From contig NZ_CP092480.1 in NCBI RefSeq assembly GCF_022429645.1, forward strand, positions 1,718,501 through 1,782,500: a DNA stretch of 64,000 nucleotides. The letters run 5' to 3'. Under the pieces are notes generated by a model. The model had not been told where the DNA came from, did no database searches, and saw only the letters and a program-made list of their open reading frames with translations. How positions within the stretch are numbered: the first letter of the stretch is position 1; the number at the start of each line of letters is the position of its first letter. The stretch comes from Lutibacter sp. A80. GTDB taxonomy: Bacteria; Bacteroidota; Bacteroidia; Flavobacteriales; Flavobacteriaceae. The translations under genes were made by a program, and so were the position numbers. Shown here piece by piece: positions 1 to 7,190 of this stretch.

Positions 1-240
1 TGTTCCACATAAATCTATAGTATTAAATTCTGATAAATCTATTTTTATGGCTAATTCTAATAAAGCCTCTCTAAATCCAGCCAGTTCTTTCACCGAAATT
101 GGACGCATTAAATATACCGTTAAAAAAGATGCCATTTGAGATGCATTGTACTTTTCATTAGCCATTTGAATAAGCACTTCTTTGGCTTCATCTTTAGATA
201 ATTGCTGTTGCTCAAATAATTTATTTAGTATTTTTTTCAT
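1..240 (-). CDS. trpD: Anthranilate phosphoribosyltransferase, N-terminal part (cut by window edge)
   Basis: The minus strand from the ATG at 240 stays open to the window edge (80 codons). The translation begins MKKILNKLFEQQQLSKDEA and ends in IDLCGT. The helical N-terminal domain with an 'LSKDEA' turn, followed by 'DLCGTGGD' at about residue 75-85, is typical of TrpD, which joins anthranilate to phosphoribosyl pyrophosphate in tryptophan synthesis. The Gly-rich PRPP loop would follow just beyond the edge. The gene lies 47 bp downstream of trpG in the same direction, which supports a trpE-G-D order. The rest of the gene and of the operon is outside the window. Confidence 0.92.
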   Translation of the reverse strand, partial: MKKILNKLFEQQQLSKDEAKEVLIQMANEKYNASQMASFLTVYLMRPISVKELAGFREALLELAIKIDLSEFNTIDLCGT

Positions 241-287
241 TTTATATTTTTTATGAATTTGATGTTAAACTAAGTAACCCACTTTCA

Positions 288-863
288 TTATTTATTAGCA
301 TCAATAAAGTTTTTAACCAATTGTTCGCCTATTGGTGTTAAAATAGATTCTGGATGAAATTGTACGGCACTAATATTATATTCTTTATGTTGAATACTCA
401 TAATATCACCAAATTCATCAACTGAAGTAATTTTTAATTCTTCTGGAAAATCGGTTTTTGAAGCGATCCACGAATGATATCTTGCAGCTTCAAACTCTGC
501 AGGTACATCTTTATATATCTGTGCATTTGCATCTGTAACTTTCATTGTAGTTGCTACTCCATGAAAAACAGTATCTAAATTCTCCAAACTTCCTCCAAAA
601 ACTTCTGTAATTGCTTGCAAGCCTAAGCATACACCAAAAATTGGTTTTTTCCCTGCATATGTTTTTATTACTTCTTTTAAAATTCCTGCTTCATCTGGAA
701 TTCCTGGACCAGGAGATAAGAAAATTAAATCATACTCATTAATGGCTTCAATTGCAATTTCATCATTCCTAAAAACTGATGGATATACTCCGGTAATATC
801 TTGAACCATATGCACCAAATTATAGGTAAAAGAGTCGTAATTATCTAATATTAATATTTTCAT
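288..863 (-). CDS. trpG: Anthranilate synthase component II (glutamine amidotransferase)
   Basis: TrpG takes ammonia from glutamine and passes it to TrpE to make anthranilate from chorismate, in the cytoplasm. The 191-residue protein is full length for a stand-alone class I glutaminase. Visible motifs are the oxyanion strand LSPGPGIPDEAG (about residues 49-60), the nucleophile Cys79 in GVCLGLQ, and the His170/Glu172 pair in QFHPES. It lies 70 bp after trpE and 47 bp before trpD, so the three are probably co-transcribed from the attenuated promoter near 2.48 kb. In some bacteria this subunit is shared with folate synthesis (PabA); the trp context makes TrpG the main role here. Confidence 0.95.
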   Translation of the reverse strand: MKILILDNYDSFTYNLVHMVQDITGVYPSVFRNDEIAIEAINEYDLIFLSPGPGIPDEAGILKEVIKTYAGKKPIFGVCLGLQAITEVFGGSLENLDTVFHGVATTMKVTDANAQIYKDVPAEFEAARYHSWIASKTDFPEELKITSVDEFGDIMSIQHKEYNISAVQFHPESILTPIGEQLVKNFIDANK

Positions 864-933
864 ATTGTATTTAAAAATTGGGTGATTGAATAATTTAAAA
901 ATTAATAAACCTTTAAGTTTTCAACCTTTAATG

Positions 934-2325
934 TTATATATTTTCTGCTAAAATTAACGCCTTTTTTAAAGCTGCTAATTTGTTATTTACTTCTTGTAAT
1001 TCACCTTCTTCTGTAGATTTCATAACTATCCCTGCTCCAGCTTGGTAAAATAATGTGTTATTTTTACTAACATAAGAGCGTATTGCAATGGCTAAGTTTA
1101 CAGTATCATCTAAACCAATAAAACCAACTGCTCCTCCATAAAAACCTCTTGTTTGGTTCTCGTAGGTATCGATTAATTCCATAGCTTTATATTTTGGAGC
1201 TCCACTTAGTGTTCCTGCAGGAAAAGTATCTCCAACTATTTTTATAACTTTTCCTTTTGGTTTTCCTTCAACTCTTGAAACCAAATGAATTACATGACTA
1301 AAGTATTGTACTTCTTTAAAAACATCTACAAACACATTACTTGCGTGTTTACTTAAATCGTTACGTGCTAAATCAACCAACATTACGTGTTCGGCAGTCT
1401 CTTTTTTATCGTTAGAAAGCTTTTCTCCTAAAAGAATATCTTTAGACATATCACCCGTTCTTCTAAAAGTTCCGGCAATAGGATTAATAACAGCACTTTC
1501 TTTATCTATTTTAATTTGTGCTTCTGGAGAAGACCCCATTAATTTAAAACTTCCATAATCGAAATAAAACAAATATGGTGAAGGGTTTATAGAACGTAAT
1601 GCTCTGTAAACATTGAACTCATCGCCAGAAAAAGATTGTTGAAATTGTCGTGATAACACCAGTTGAAAAACATCTCCACGTTTACAATGTTGTTTTGCTT
1701 TAGCTACATTATTCTTAAAATATTCGTCTGTACAATTTGAAGTTTCTTCACCTTCTATACTAAAATTATACAATCCAAAAGTACGTGCATTTATTAAGGT
1801 TTCTATTTCGTACATTCTAGACTCTTCACCTTCTTCAACATTTTCAATTAATGTAAGTTCATCTTTAAAATGATTGATAGCAATTATAAAACGAAAAAAG
1901 CTAAACTGCAGATCTGGAATTTCTGATGCTGCTTTTTTAGCATTTAATTTTATAGTTTCAAAATATTGAATAGAATTATAAGACATATACCCGTAAAAAC
2001 CATTGAATGACTTTACACTTTCATCACAATCAACCTTAACAGTATTTTTATATGTTTCAAAAATTGAATAGAAATCGCGATTGATTTCTTTAACTGCAGT
2101 CTCTTGATTTTTATAACTATATGTAAAGTTATTTTTATCAGCTTTTAGTGTTATTATTGGTGCTGCACAGATAAAAGTATAACTATCTTCTTTGGTATGG
2201 TAATCTGAACTTTCTAATAATAAACTATTCGCATATTTATCTCTAATCTTAGAGTATAAACCAACAGGTGTTACTGTGTCGGCTAATTGTTTTTTTGAAA
2301 TTGTTGTAAACTTTAATTCTTGCAT
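934..2325 (-). CDS. trpE: Anthranilate synthase component I
   Basis: TrpE converts chorismate plus ammonia (from TrpG) to anthranilate, the first committed step of tryptophan synthesis. At 463 residues it is a normal-length enzyme. The N-terminal part includes an LLESS segment near residue 36, where TrpE proteins carry the feedback-inhibition site for tryptophan. The C-terminal chorismate-binding domain shows PSPYLFYFDYG, the GTFRRTGD loop, DLARNDL and PAGTLSGAPKYKAMELID, all signatures of the family. It is the first structural gene after the leader peptide and attenuator hairpin; the hairpin's U-tract runs almost up to its ATG. PabB is the main alternative, but the trpG/trpD neighbours decide for TrpE. 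Confidence 0.95.
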   Translation of the reverse strand: MQELKFTTISKKQLADTVTPVGLYSKIRDKYANSLLLESSDYHTKEDSYTFICAAPIITLKADKNNFTYSYKNQETAVKEINRDFYSIFETYKNTVKVDCDESVKSFNGFYGYMSYNSIQYFETIKLNAKKAASEIPDLQFSFFRFIIAINHFKDELTLIENVEEGEESRMYEIETLINARTFGLYNFSIEGEETSNCTDEYFKNNVAKAKQHCKRGDVFQLVLSRQFQQSFSGDEFNVYRALRSINPSPYLFYFDYGSFKLMGSSPEAQIKIDKESAVINPIAGTFRRTGDMSKDILLGEKLSNDKKETAEHVMLVDLARNDLSKHASNVFVDVFKEVQYFSHVIHLVSRVEGKPKGKVIKIVGDTFPAGTLSGAPKYKAMELIDTYENQTRGFYGGAVGFIGLDDTVNLAIAIRSYVSKNNTLFYQAGAGIVMKSTEEGELQEVNNKLAALKKALILAENI

Positions 2326-2326
2326 A

Positions 2327-2369
2327 TTTTTAAAATAAAAAAGGACTTATCGCGAGATAAGTCCTTTTT
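2327..2369 (-). terminator. trp operon attenuator (terminator hairpin)
   Basis: Read on the minus strand, an 11-bp perfect stem (arms 2341-2351 and 2356-2366) with a TCGC loop is followed by a T-rich run immediately before the trpE start codon at 2325. This is an intrinsic terminator placed between the leader peptide and trpE. Its loop-side sequence TCTCGC (2352-2357) is exactly complementary to GCGAGA (2404-2409) just after the leader peptide, giving a 6-bp GC-rich competing antiterminator. Together these form a classical attenuation switch. Confidence 0.88.
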
Positions 2370-2409
2370 GTTATATATTGTTAATTAAATATAATGGAAT
2401 GCTTCTCGC

Positions 2410-2463
2410 TTAGCTACTAAGAGAGTTCCACCACCAATTGTTATTTAATGTATTATTCTTCAT
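2410..2463 (-). CDS. trpL: trp operon leader peptide
   Basis: A 17-codon reading frame upstream of trpE encodes MKNNTLNNNWWWNSLSS and ends in TAA. Three consecutive Trp codons (2428-2436) are the hallmark of a ribosome-sensing leader peptide: with little charged tRNA-Trp the ribosome stalls there. The RNA from the Trp codons to about 2395 folds into a hairpin (a CTTAG/CTAAG core and outer GGAA/TTCC pairing) that would be blocked by a stalled ribosome, freeing GCGAGA to pair with the terminator loop. The ATG lies only a few bases from the predicted transcription start, so the mRNA may be nearly leaderless. Too short for ordinary ORF calling, but Trp codons, hairpins and position agree. Confidence 0.87.
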   Translation of the reverse strand: MKNNTLNNNWWWNSLSS

Positions 2464-2471
2464 TTATGGCA

Positions 2472-2502
2472 CAAATTTAGCATACATTTTTAAATACACA
2501 AA
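2472..2502 (-). promoter_or_regulatory. trp operon promoter, Bacteroidota type
   Basis: On the minus strand a TTTG box (2499-2502) is separated by exactly 19 bp from TAAATTTG (2472-2479). This matches the Bacteroidota housekeeping consensus (-33 TTTG, -7 TAnnTTTG). Transcription would start near 2465-2468, a few bases before the leader-peptide ATG at 2463. Confidence 0.8.
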
Positions 2503-2551
2503 CTATTCCATAAAAAAATATTTTATTAATTTTACTTAAAAATAAAAAACT

Positions 2552-3379
2552 ATGAGATTTACACACAAAATTGCATTATTATTATGTTTATTAACAATTG
2601 TAACGGTTAATTCACAAGAAAAATTAAAAGGAAATAAAGATGTTATCACACAAAACAGAGACGTTTCAGACTTTAATAGAATAGAGGTTATTGATGATAT
2701 TGATGTTTATCTAACTTACAACGATGTACAATCTGTAAAAGTAGAAACAGACTCTAATTTACAAGATGCTGTTCTAACACAAGTTTCTAACGGTTTACTT
2801 AGCATTAAATTAAATGATAAGATTGTTAGAAGCAAAGAATTAGCAGTTCACATTCACGTAAATAAACAATTAAAAGAAATAAACAGCTATAATAAGTCTA
2901 AAATTACATCTAAAACATCTTTAGCTATTGATACCTTAACTGTAAATACTTTTGACAACTCTAATATAAGTTTAAAACTTAGCTCGCAAATTGTACATAT
3001 AAACAGCAACAAATCGAGCGATTTAAATCTTGAAATTTCAAGTAAATCTATTATCGTTAACGCTCTAGAATCTTCAGATATAACAGGGAATTTTGCATCA
3101 ACAGAAGCTTTTTTTAGATTATTAGACAAAGCATCCATGGAAATTGAAGGTTCTGCAAGTAATTTTGAAATTGAAACTTTAGGAAACACATCATTTAAAG
3201 GAAAAGATTTTAAAGCTGATGCTATTTTAGTAAATGCTACAAACGACTCTAAAACCTATATAAATGCTAAAAAAAATATAGATATACGTGCAAAAAATTC
3301 TGCTGAAGTTTATCTTTATTCAAATCCAAAAATTACACTAACTGAGTTTTTTGACAAAGCATCTATTTATAAAAAATAA
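2552..3379 (+). CDS. Secreted GIN-domain (DUF2807-like) protein
   Basis: A 275-residue protein with a signal peptide (residues 1 to about 21, ending TVNSQ) followed by repeated short beta-strand units such as RIEVIDDIDVYLTYND and SLAIDTLTVNTFDNSNISLKL. This pattern matches the 'head GIN' / DUF2807 family of secreted beta-rich proteins, common in Bacteroidota and of unknown function. It probably sits in the periplasm or outer envelope. It is a single gene, divergent from the trp operon and followed by its own hairpin terminator. No catalytic residues are recognisable, and no role in tryptophan metabolism is implied by its position. Confidence 0.75.
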   Translation: MRFTHKIALLLCLLTIVTVNSQEKLKGNKDVITQNRDVSDFNRIEVIDDIDVYLTYNDVQSVKVETDSNLQDAVLTQVSNGLLSIKLNDKIVRSKELAVHIHVNKQLKEINSYNKSKITSKTSLAIDTLTVNTFDNSNISLKLSSQIVHINSNKSSDLNLEISSKSIIVNALESSDITGNFASTEAFFRLLDKASMEIEGSASNFEIETLGNTSFKGKDFKADAILVNATNDSKTYINAKKNIDIRAKNSAEVYLYSNPKITLTEFFDKASIYKK

Positions 3380-3401
3380 TACTTTAATTCCAGTAACTTA
3401 A

Positions 3402-3438
3402 ATACCACTCAATATATTGCTATTGAGTGGTATTTTTA
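3402..3438 (+). terminator. Intrinsic terminator of the GIN-domain gene
   Basis: A 13-bp perfect stem (3402-3414 with 3421-3433) and a 6-nt loop are followed by TTTTT. It lies 22 bp after the plus-strand stop codon and may also limit read-through against the convergent transporter gene. Confidence 0.85.
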
Positions 3439-3493
3439 ATTTAACATTAACCAATTAAATGTAAATAAGGTTTTACCTCTTTTGTAATATTTT

Positions 3494-5080
3494 CTATAAT
3501 AAACTTAATATCTGGACAACAATAATTAATAAAACCATTGCGATTGGATATACAGTTGCATAAGCCACCGAAGGCGCATCTGTATCAACTAAATTATCTA
3601 CGGCTGCTAAACCAGGAGTACTAGTCATACTTCCTGTTAATGTACCCAACAGCGTAAGCATATTTAATTTAAAAAACGACCTTGCAACAAACGTAGTAAT
3701 AATCATTGGTAATAATGTTATTAATATACCATATGCAAACAACTCTAAACCAAACTCTTGAAAGGTAGCTACCATACTTGATCCAGCACTTGTTCCAACT
3801 GCAGCTAAAAAGAACAGCAATCCAAATTGGCGCAGTAGCTGATTGGCAGCTCCAGTCATTGTCCACATTACAGGTCCTGTTTTACCAGTTCTACCTAATA
3901 CAAGTGCAACTAATAAAATTCCACCTGTTAAGCCTAAACTAAAAGAAAATGAATTAAAATTAATACTTAACTTCCCAACTAAAATACCTAAAATTATCCC
4001 CACTCCTATTGGTAAAAAATCTGTATTTGAAAGTTTTGAAGTATCATCTCCAAAAATACGACTTACGTGTTTCATATTTGTTTTATGGCAAACCACAATT
4101 AATTTATCACCAAACTGTAATTGAGTAGAAGGGCTAGGAGAAATATTAATACCAGATCTTCTAACACGTGTAACTGTTGCGTGGTATGTTTCTAAAATAT
4201 TTAATTGTCCTAACGTTTTTTTAACAACATCTTTATTTGTTACTAAAATAGATCGGATATCAAAATTTGTATCCAAAGGTGGTATTTCTTGTTGTGTTTC
4301 AGAACCAATTAAAAGTTTAACACGTTCTAATGCTTCTGCAGTTCCAACTGCCTTTACAACATCTCCTTTATGAAAAACAATTTCCGGTTCAGGTGCAATT
4401 ACAACGTTATCATGCACTATTCTAGAAATAACAGCTTTGGTCATAAATCGAATATTTAACTCTCCGTATGTTTTCCCTATTACATTATCGTTTTCAACAA
4501 TAAAGTGTTTTCTATTAATTTCTGGAAAACCTGCTGATAATTCTCTATTATATTTTTCCTCTTCTTCTTTTAGATTAACTTTTAAAATACGAGGTAAAAA
4601 ACTTACAAAAAGTATAACTCCAATAACTCCAAAAGGATATCCGATACCATACCCAATAGAGGCTAATGGAGAACCTGTAGCATCAATTGCTGCTGCTAAC
4701 CCTGGAGTACTAGTTAAAGCCCCGTTTAACAAACCAATAACAAGGTTTTTATCTATTCCTAAAAAGTAAAAAACTATAAATGCTATTAAACCTGAACTTC
4801 CTACTAGAATTGCAGACAACATTGCAAGTTCTCGCCCATTTTTTTTAAAAGATTCAAAAAAACTAGGTCCTGCTTGTATTCCAATAGTAAAAATAAATAG
4901 CACTAAACCTAAATATTGAAAATCTTTAGGAATTTGCATACCGTAATGCCCAAATACCAATGCTACAAATATAACAGCAGAAACATCTAATGAAATACCT
5001 TTAATTTTAATTCGACCAATAATAAAGCCAATTACTATTATCAAAAACAACACAAAATAACTGTTCGAAAATAATCCCAT
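3494..5080 (-). CDS. AspT/YidE-family membrane transporter with two TrkA-C domains
   Basis: A 528-residue inner-membrane protein. Two homologous membrane halves flank a cytoplasmic centre: the first contains GLVLFIFTIGIQAGPSF and LTSTPGLAAA (about residues 57-130), the second GLLFFLAAVGTSAGSS and MTSTPGLAAV (about 415-505). The repeated TSTPGLAA motif is characteristic of the aspartate:alanine exchanger family (AAEX; AspT, YidE, YbjL). The central part (about 193-345) holds two TrkA-C/RCK_C-like ligand-binding domains. The substrate is unknown; family members exchange dicarboxylates or amino acids. It is transcribed alone, with 168 bp to the downstream end of trxB. Confidence 0.85.
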   Translation of the reverse strand: MGLFSNSYFVLFLIIVIGFIIGRIKIKGISLDVSAVIFVALVFGHYGMQIPKDFQYLGLVLFIFTIGIQAGPSFFESFKKNGRELAMLSAILVGSSGLIAFIVFYFLGIDKNLVIGLLNGALTSTPGLAAAIDATGSPLASIGYGIGYPFGVIGVILFVSFLPRILKVNLKEEEEKYNRELSAGFPEINRKHFIVENDNVIGKTYGELNIRFMTKAVISRIVHDNVVIAPEPEIVFHKGDVVKAVGTAEALERVKLLIGSETQQEIPPLDTNFDIRSILVTNKDVVKKTLGQLNILETYHATVTRVRRSGINISPSPSTQLQFGDKLIVVCHKTNMKHVSRIFGDDTSKLSNTDFLPIGVGIILGILVGKLSINFNSFSFSLGLTGGILLVALVLGRTGKTGPVMWTMTGAANQLLRQFGLLFFLAAVGTSAGSSMVATFQEFGLELFAYGILITLLPMIITTFVARSFFKLNMLTLLGTLTGSMTSTPGLAAVDNLVDTDAPSVAYATVYPIAMVLLIIVVQILSLL

Positions 5081-5187
5081 AACCTTTAATTTTAAAATGC
5101 AAAATTAATTACTTATTGCAAGTAATATAGTTATTCTACAAATTAATTAACGAAAACGATTGCAAATAATAGCTTCTCATTTAAACA

Positions 5188-5228
5188 AAAGAGGCTGTCT
5201 TAACAATAATTGTTAAGACAGCCTCTTT
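5188..5228 (-). terminator. Intrinsic terminator downstream of trxB
   Basis: A 19-bp perfect stem (5188-5206 with 5210-5228, loop TAA) lies 20 bp after the trxB stop codon. In the minus-strand direction it runs into CCTCTTTTGTTTAAA. Confidence 0.88.
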
Positions 5229-5248
5229 AATATTATATAGTTAGCTTT

Positions 5249-6196
5249 TTAATCTAAAGACCCTAAATAACGTTCAGTATCTAAAGCCGCCATACACCCT
5301 GTTCCAGCTGCTGTTACAGCTTGTCTATATTCTTTATCTTGTACATCTCCAGCAGCAAAAACACCTGGTAAATTAGTTTTAGTAGATTTTCCTTCAGTAA
5401 TTAAATAACCTGTTTCATCCATTTCTAAAAAGCCTTTAAAAATTTCTGTATTAGGTTTATGACCAATAGCTATAAATACCCCAGTTACATCAATTACTTC
5501 TTTTTCTCCAGTCTTATTATTTACAGCTCTTACTCCTTCCACTACATTCTCTCCTAACACCTCATCAATTTCGGTATTAAATTTAACTTCAATATTTGCA
5601 GTTTTATCAACTCTATGTTGCATCGCTTTTGAAGCTCTCATATAGTCTTTTCTAACTAAAATTGTAACCTTATTACAAATATTTGATAAATATGTAGCTT
5701 CCTCTGCAGCCGTATCTCCTGCTCCAACAACAATAACGTCTTGCCCCTTATAAAAGAACCCATCACAAGTAGCACAAGCAGAAACTCCACCACCTATTAA
5801 ACGCTGTTCACTTTCTAATCCTAAATATTTTGCCGTGGCACCTGTTGAAATTATAACTGAATTTGCTTCAATTACAACAGAATCATCAACTGTTACCTTA
5901 TGAATTCCACCTACTTCCTTACTAAACTCTACTTTAGTTACCAATCCAAAACGGACTTCAGTACCAAAACGCTCTGCTTGATTTTTTAAATCTTCCATCA
6001 TAGCAGTTCCATCTATCCCATTAGGATATCCTGGAAAATTATCAATCTCGGTAGTTGTAGTTAACTGTCCTCCCATTTGCATTCCAGTATACATTACAGG
6101 TTTTAAATCGGCACGAGCGGCATAAATTGCAGCAGTATATCCTGCAGGACCAGACCCTATTATTAAGCATTTTATTCTTTCAATTGTATCAGACAT
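5249..6196 (-). CDS. trxB: Thioredoxin-disulfide reductase
   Basis: TrxB uses NADPH and FAD to reduce thioredoxin in the cytoplasm. The 315-residue protein is the usual low-Mr length. Visible features are the FAD dinucleotide fold IIGSGPAGYTAAIYAAR (about residues 12-28), the redox pair Cys141/Cys144 in ACATCDGFF, the NADPH fold VIVVGAGDTAAEEA, and the C-terminal FAD motif GVFAAGDV. A -7-like element TAAATTTG (6225-6232) lies about 30 bp upstream; no good -33 box is seen. It is head-to-head with the thioredoxin-like gene at 6455, suggesting related thiol chemistry, although that partner lacks a CxxC motif. Confidence 0.96.
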   Translation of the reverse strand: MSDTIERIKCLIIGSGPAGYTAAIYAARADLKPVMYTGMQMGGQLTTTTEIDNFPGYPNGIDGTAMMEDLKNQAERFGTEVRFGLVTKVEFSKEVGGIHKVTVDDSVVIEANSVIISTGATAKYLGLESEQRLIGGGVSACATCDGFFYKGQDVIVVGAGDTAAEEATYLSNICNKVTILVRKDYMRASKAMQHRVDKTANIEVKFNTEIDEVLGENVVEGVRAVNNKTGEKEVIDVTGVFIAIGHKPNTEIFKGFLEMDETGYLITEGKSTKTNLPGVFAAGDVQDKEYRQAVTAAGTGCMAALDTERYLGSLD

Positions 6197-6454
6197 CGTA
6201 ATCTATTTTTTTATATTTGAAAAACAAATTTATAGCATTATTATCAAAAAAAACACCTTTGTTTATAATTTTTAATAATGAAAACATAATTATAATTAAT
6301 AGTTTATTTAAAATTAAAATTTAAGCATTCAAATAAATTATTTTTTATGGATTAAAAATGAAAATAAAACCGTAAAATTAAATACCAAAAGAATTAATTT
6401 AAACCTGTATAATAGCTTTAATATCTATATTTGTATATAATTTGCAACCATACT

Positions 6455-6793
6455 ATGAAAAATCATAAAATCCACCAATCAATTGAAAATCTCCAAAAAA
6501 TTATAGAAACTAATAGCGCAGTACTTTTATATTTTTCAACAAATTCGTGCAGTGTTGGTGAAGCCCTTGAGCCAAAAGTTAAAAATTTAACAACTACTTT
6601 GTTTCCAAAAATCCAATTTATTTCAATTGATTTAAATATGAGTCCCGAAATTTCTGCAAACTTTAGTGCTTTTGTTGAGCCAACAATTTTGGTGTTTTTT
6701 GAAGGAAAAGAAACCATTAGAAGAAGTAGAAATATTAGTGTTTTTGAATTAGAAGATGCCATAAAAAGACCTTATCAACTTATTTTTGAATAA
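6455..6793 (+). CDS. Thioredoxin-fold protein with degenerate active site
   Basis: The start is taken at the second in-frame ATG (6455, MKNHKIHQSIENL), because the upstream extension MYIICNHT overlaps a -7-like TATATTTG element (6426-6433). The resulting 112-residue protein has the thioredoxin pattern: a strand AVLLYFSTNSCSVGEALEPKV, then IQFISIDLNMSPEISANFSAFVEPTILVFFEGKE with the cis-Pro-type 'VEPT' loop. The usual WCGPC is replaced by NSCSVG, leaving one cysteine and no CxxC, so ordinary disulfide exchange is unlikely. It could bind a partner protein or act through a single thiol. It is divergent from trxB. Cytoplasmic, no signal peptide. Confidence 0.75.
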   Translation: MKNHKIHQSIENLQKIIETNSAVLLYFSTNSCSVGEALEPKVKNLTTTLFPKIQFISIDLNMSPEISANFSAFVEPTILVFFEGKETIRRSRNISVFELEDAIKRPYQLIFE

Positions 6794-6923
6794 ATCCTTG
6801 TAAAATGTATTTTTAGTATTATATTTGCAGTCGAAATTATTTAAAGTATCGCATCAAAAGTGCAATTTAAATAATGTAGATTAAAAAGCTCCTTAAATTA
6901 CTATTAAGGTTTCTTTTAAATCT

Positions 6924-6998
6924 CGGGGTGTAGCGTAGCCCGGTTATCGCGCCACGTTTGGGACGTGGAGGCCGCAGGTTCGAATCCTGCCACCCCGA
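6924..6998 (+). tRNA. tRNA-Pro (anticodon TGG)
   Basis: A complete cloverleaf: acceptor CGGGGTG (6924-6930) pairs with CACCCCG (6991-6997), then discriminator A. The anticodon stem CCACG/CGTGG encloses loop TTTGGGA with anticodon TGG, and the T arm contains GGTTCGAATCC. The CCA end is not encoded. Confidence 0.97.
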
Positions 6999-7020
6999 CT
7001 TTTTAACAAAAAAAATCAAT

Positions 7021-7058
7021 AAAAAAACTTGGTAATCGAAAGATTATCAAGTTTTTTT
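7021..7058 (+). terminator. Intrinsic terminator after tRNA-Pro
   Basis: A 17-bp A/T-framed stem with a GAAA tetraloop and one G:U pair (left arm 7021-7037, right arm 7042-7058), ending in a run of seven T's. Confidence 0.8.
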
Positions 7059-7120
7059 GATTTTATGAATATCATTTAATTTGAATAAATGAAAAAAGAA
7101 ATTAATTTATTATAATTAGA

Positions 7121-7154
7121 AAATCACTCCAATGAAACAACACTGAAGTGATTT
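7121..7154 (-). terminator. Possible terminator after the tandem TlpA genes
   Basis: An inverted repeat AAATCACT/AGTGATTT (7121-7128 with 7147-7154), extendable by two pairs, lies 37 bp after the stop codon at 7191. The T-tract on the minus strand is short, so it is weaker than the others. Confidence 0.5.
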
Positions 7155-7190
7155 AAAAAATAATTCAAATAATAATACTGGGATATGTGG

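Noticed and set aside
2887-3189. 100-codon minus-strand frame inside the GIN-domain gene
   Set aside because: It lies opposite a gene with a signal peptide and family match and has no start signal or motif of its own.
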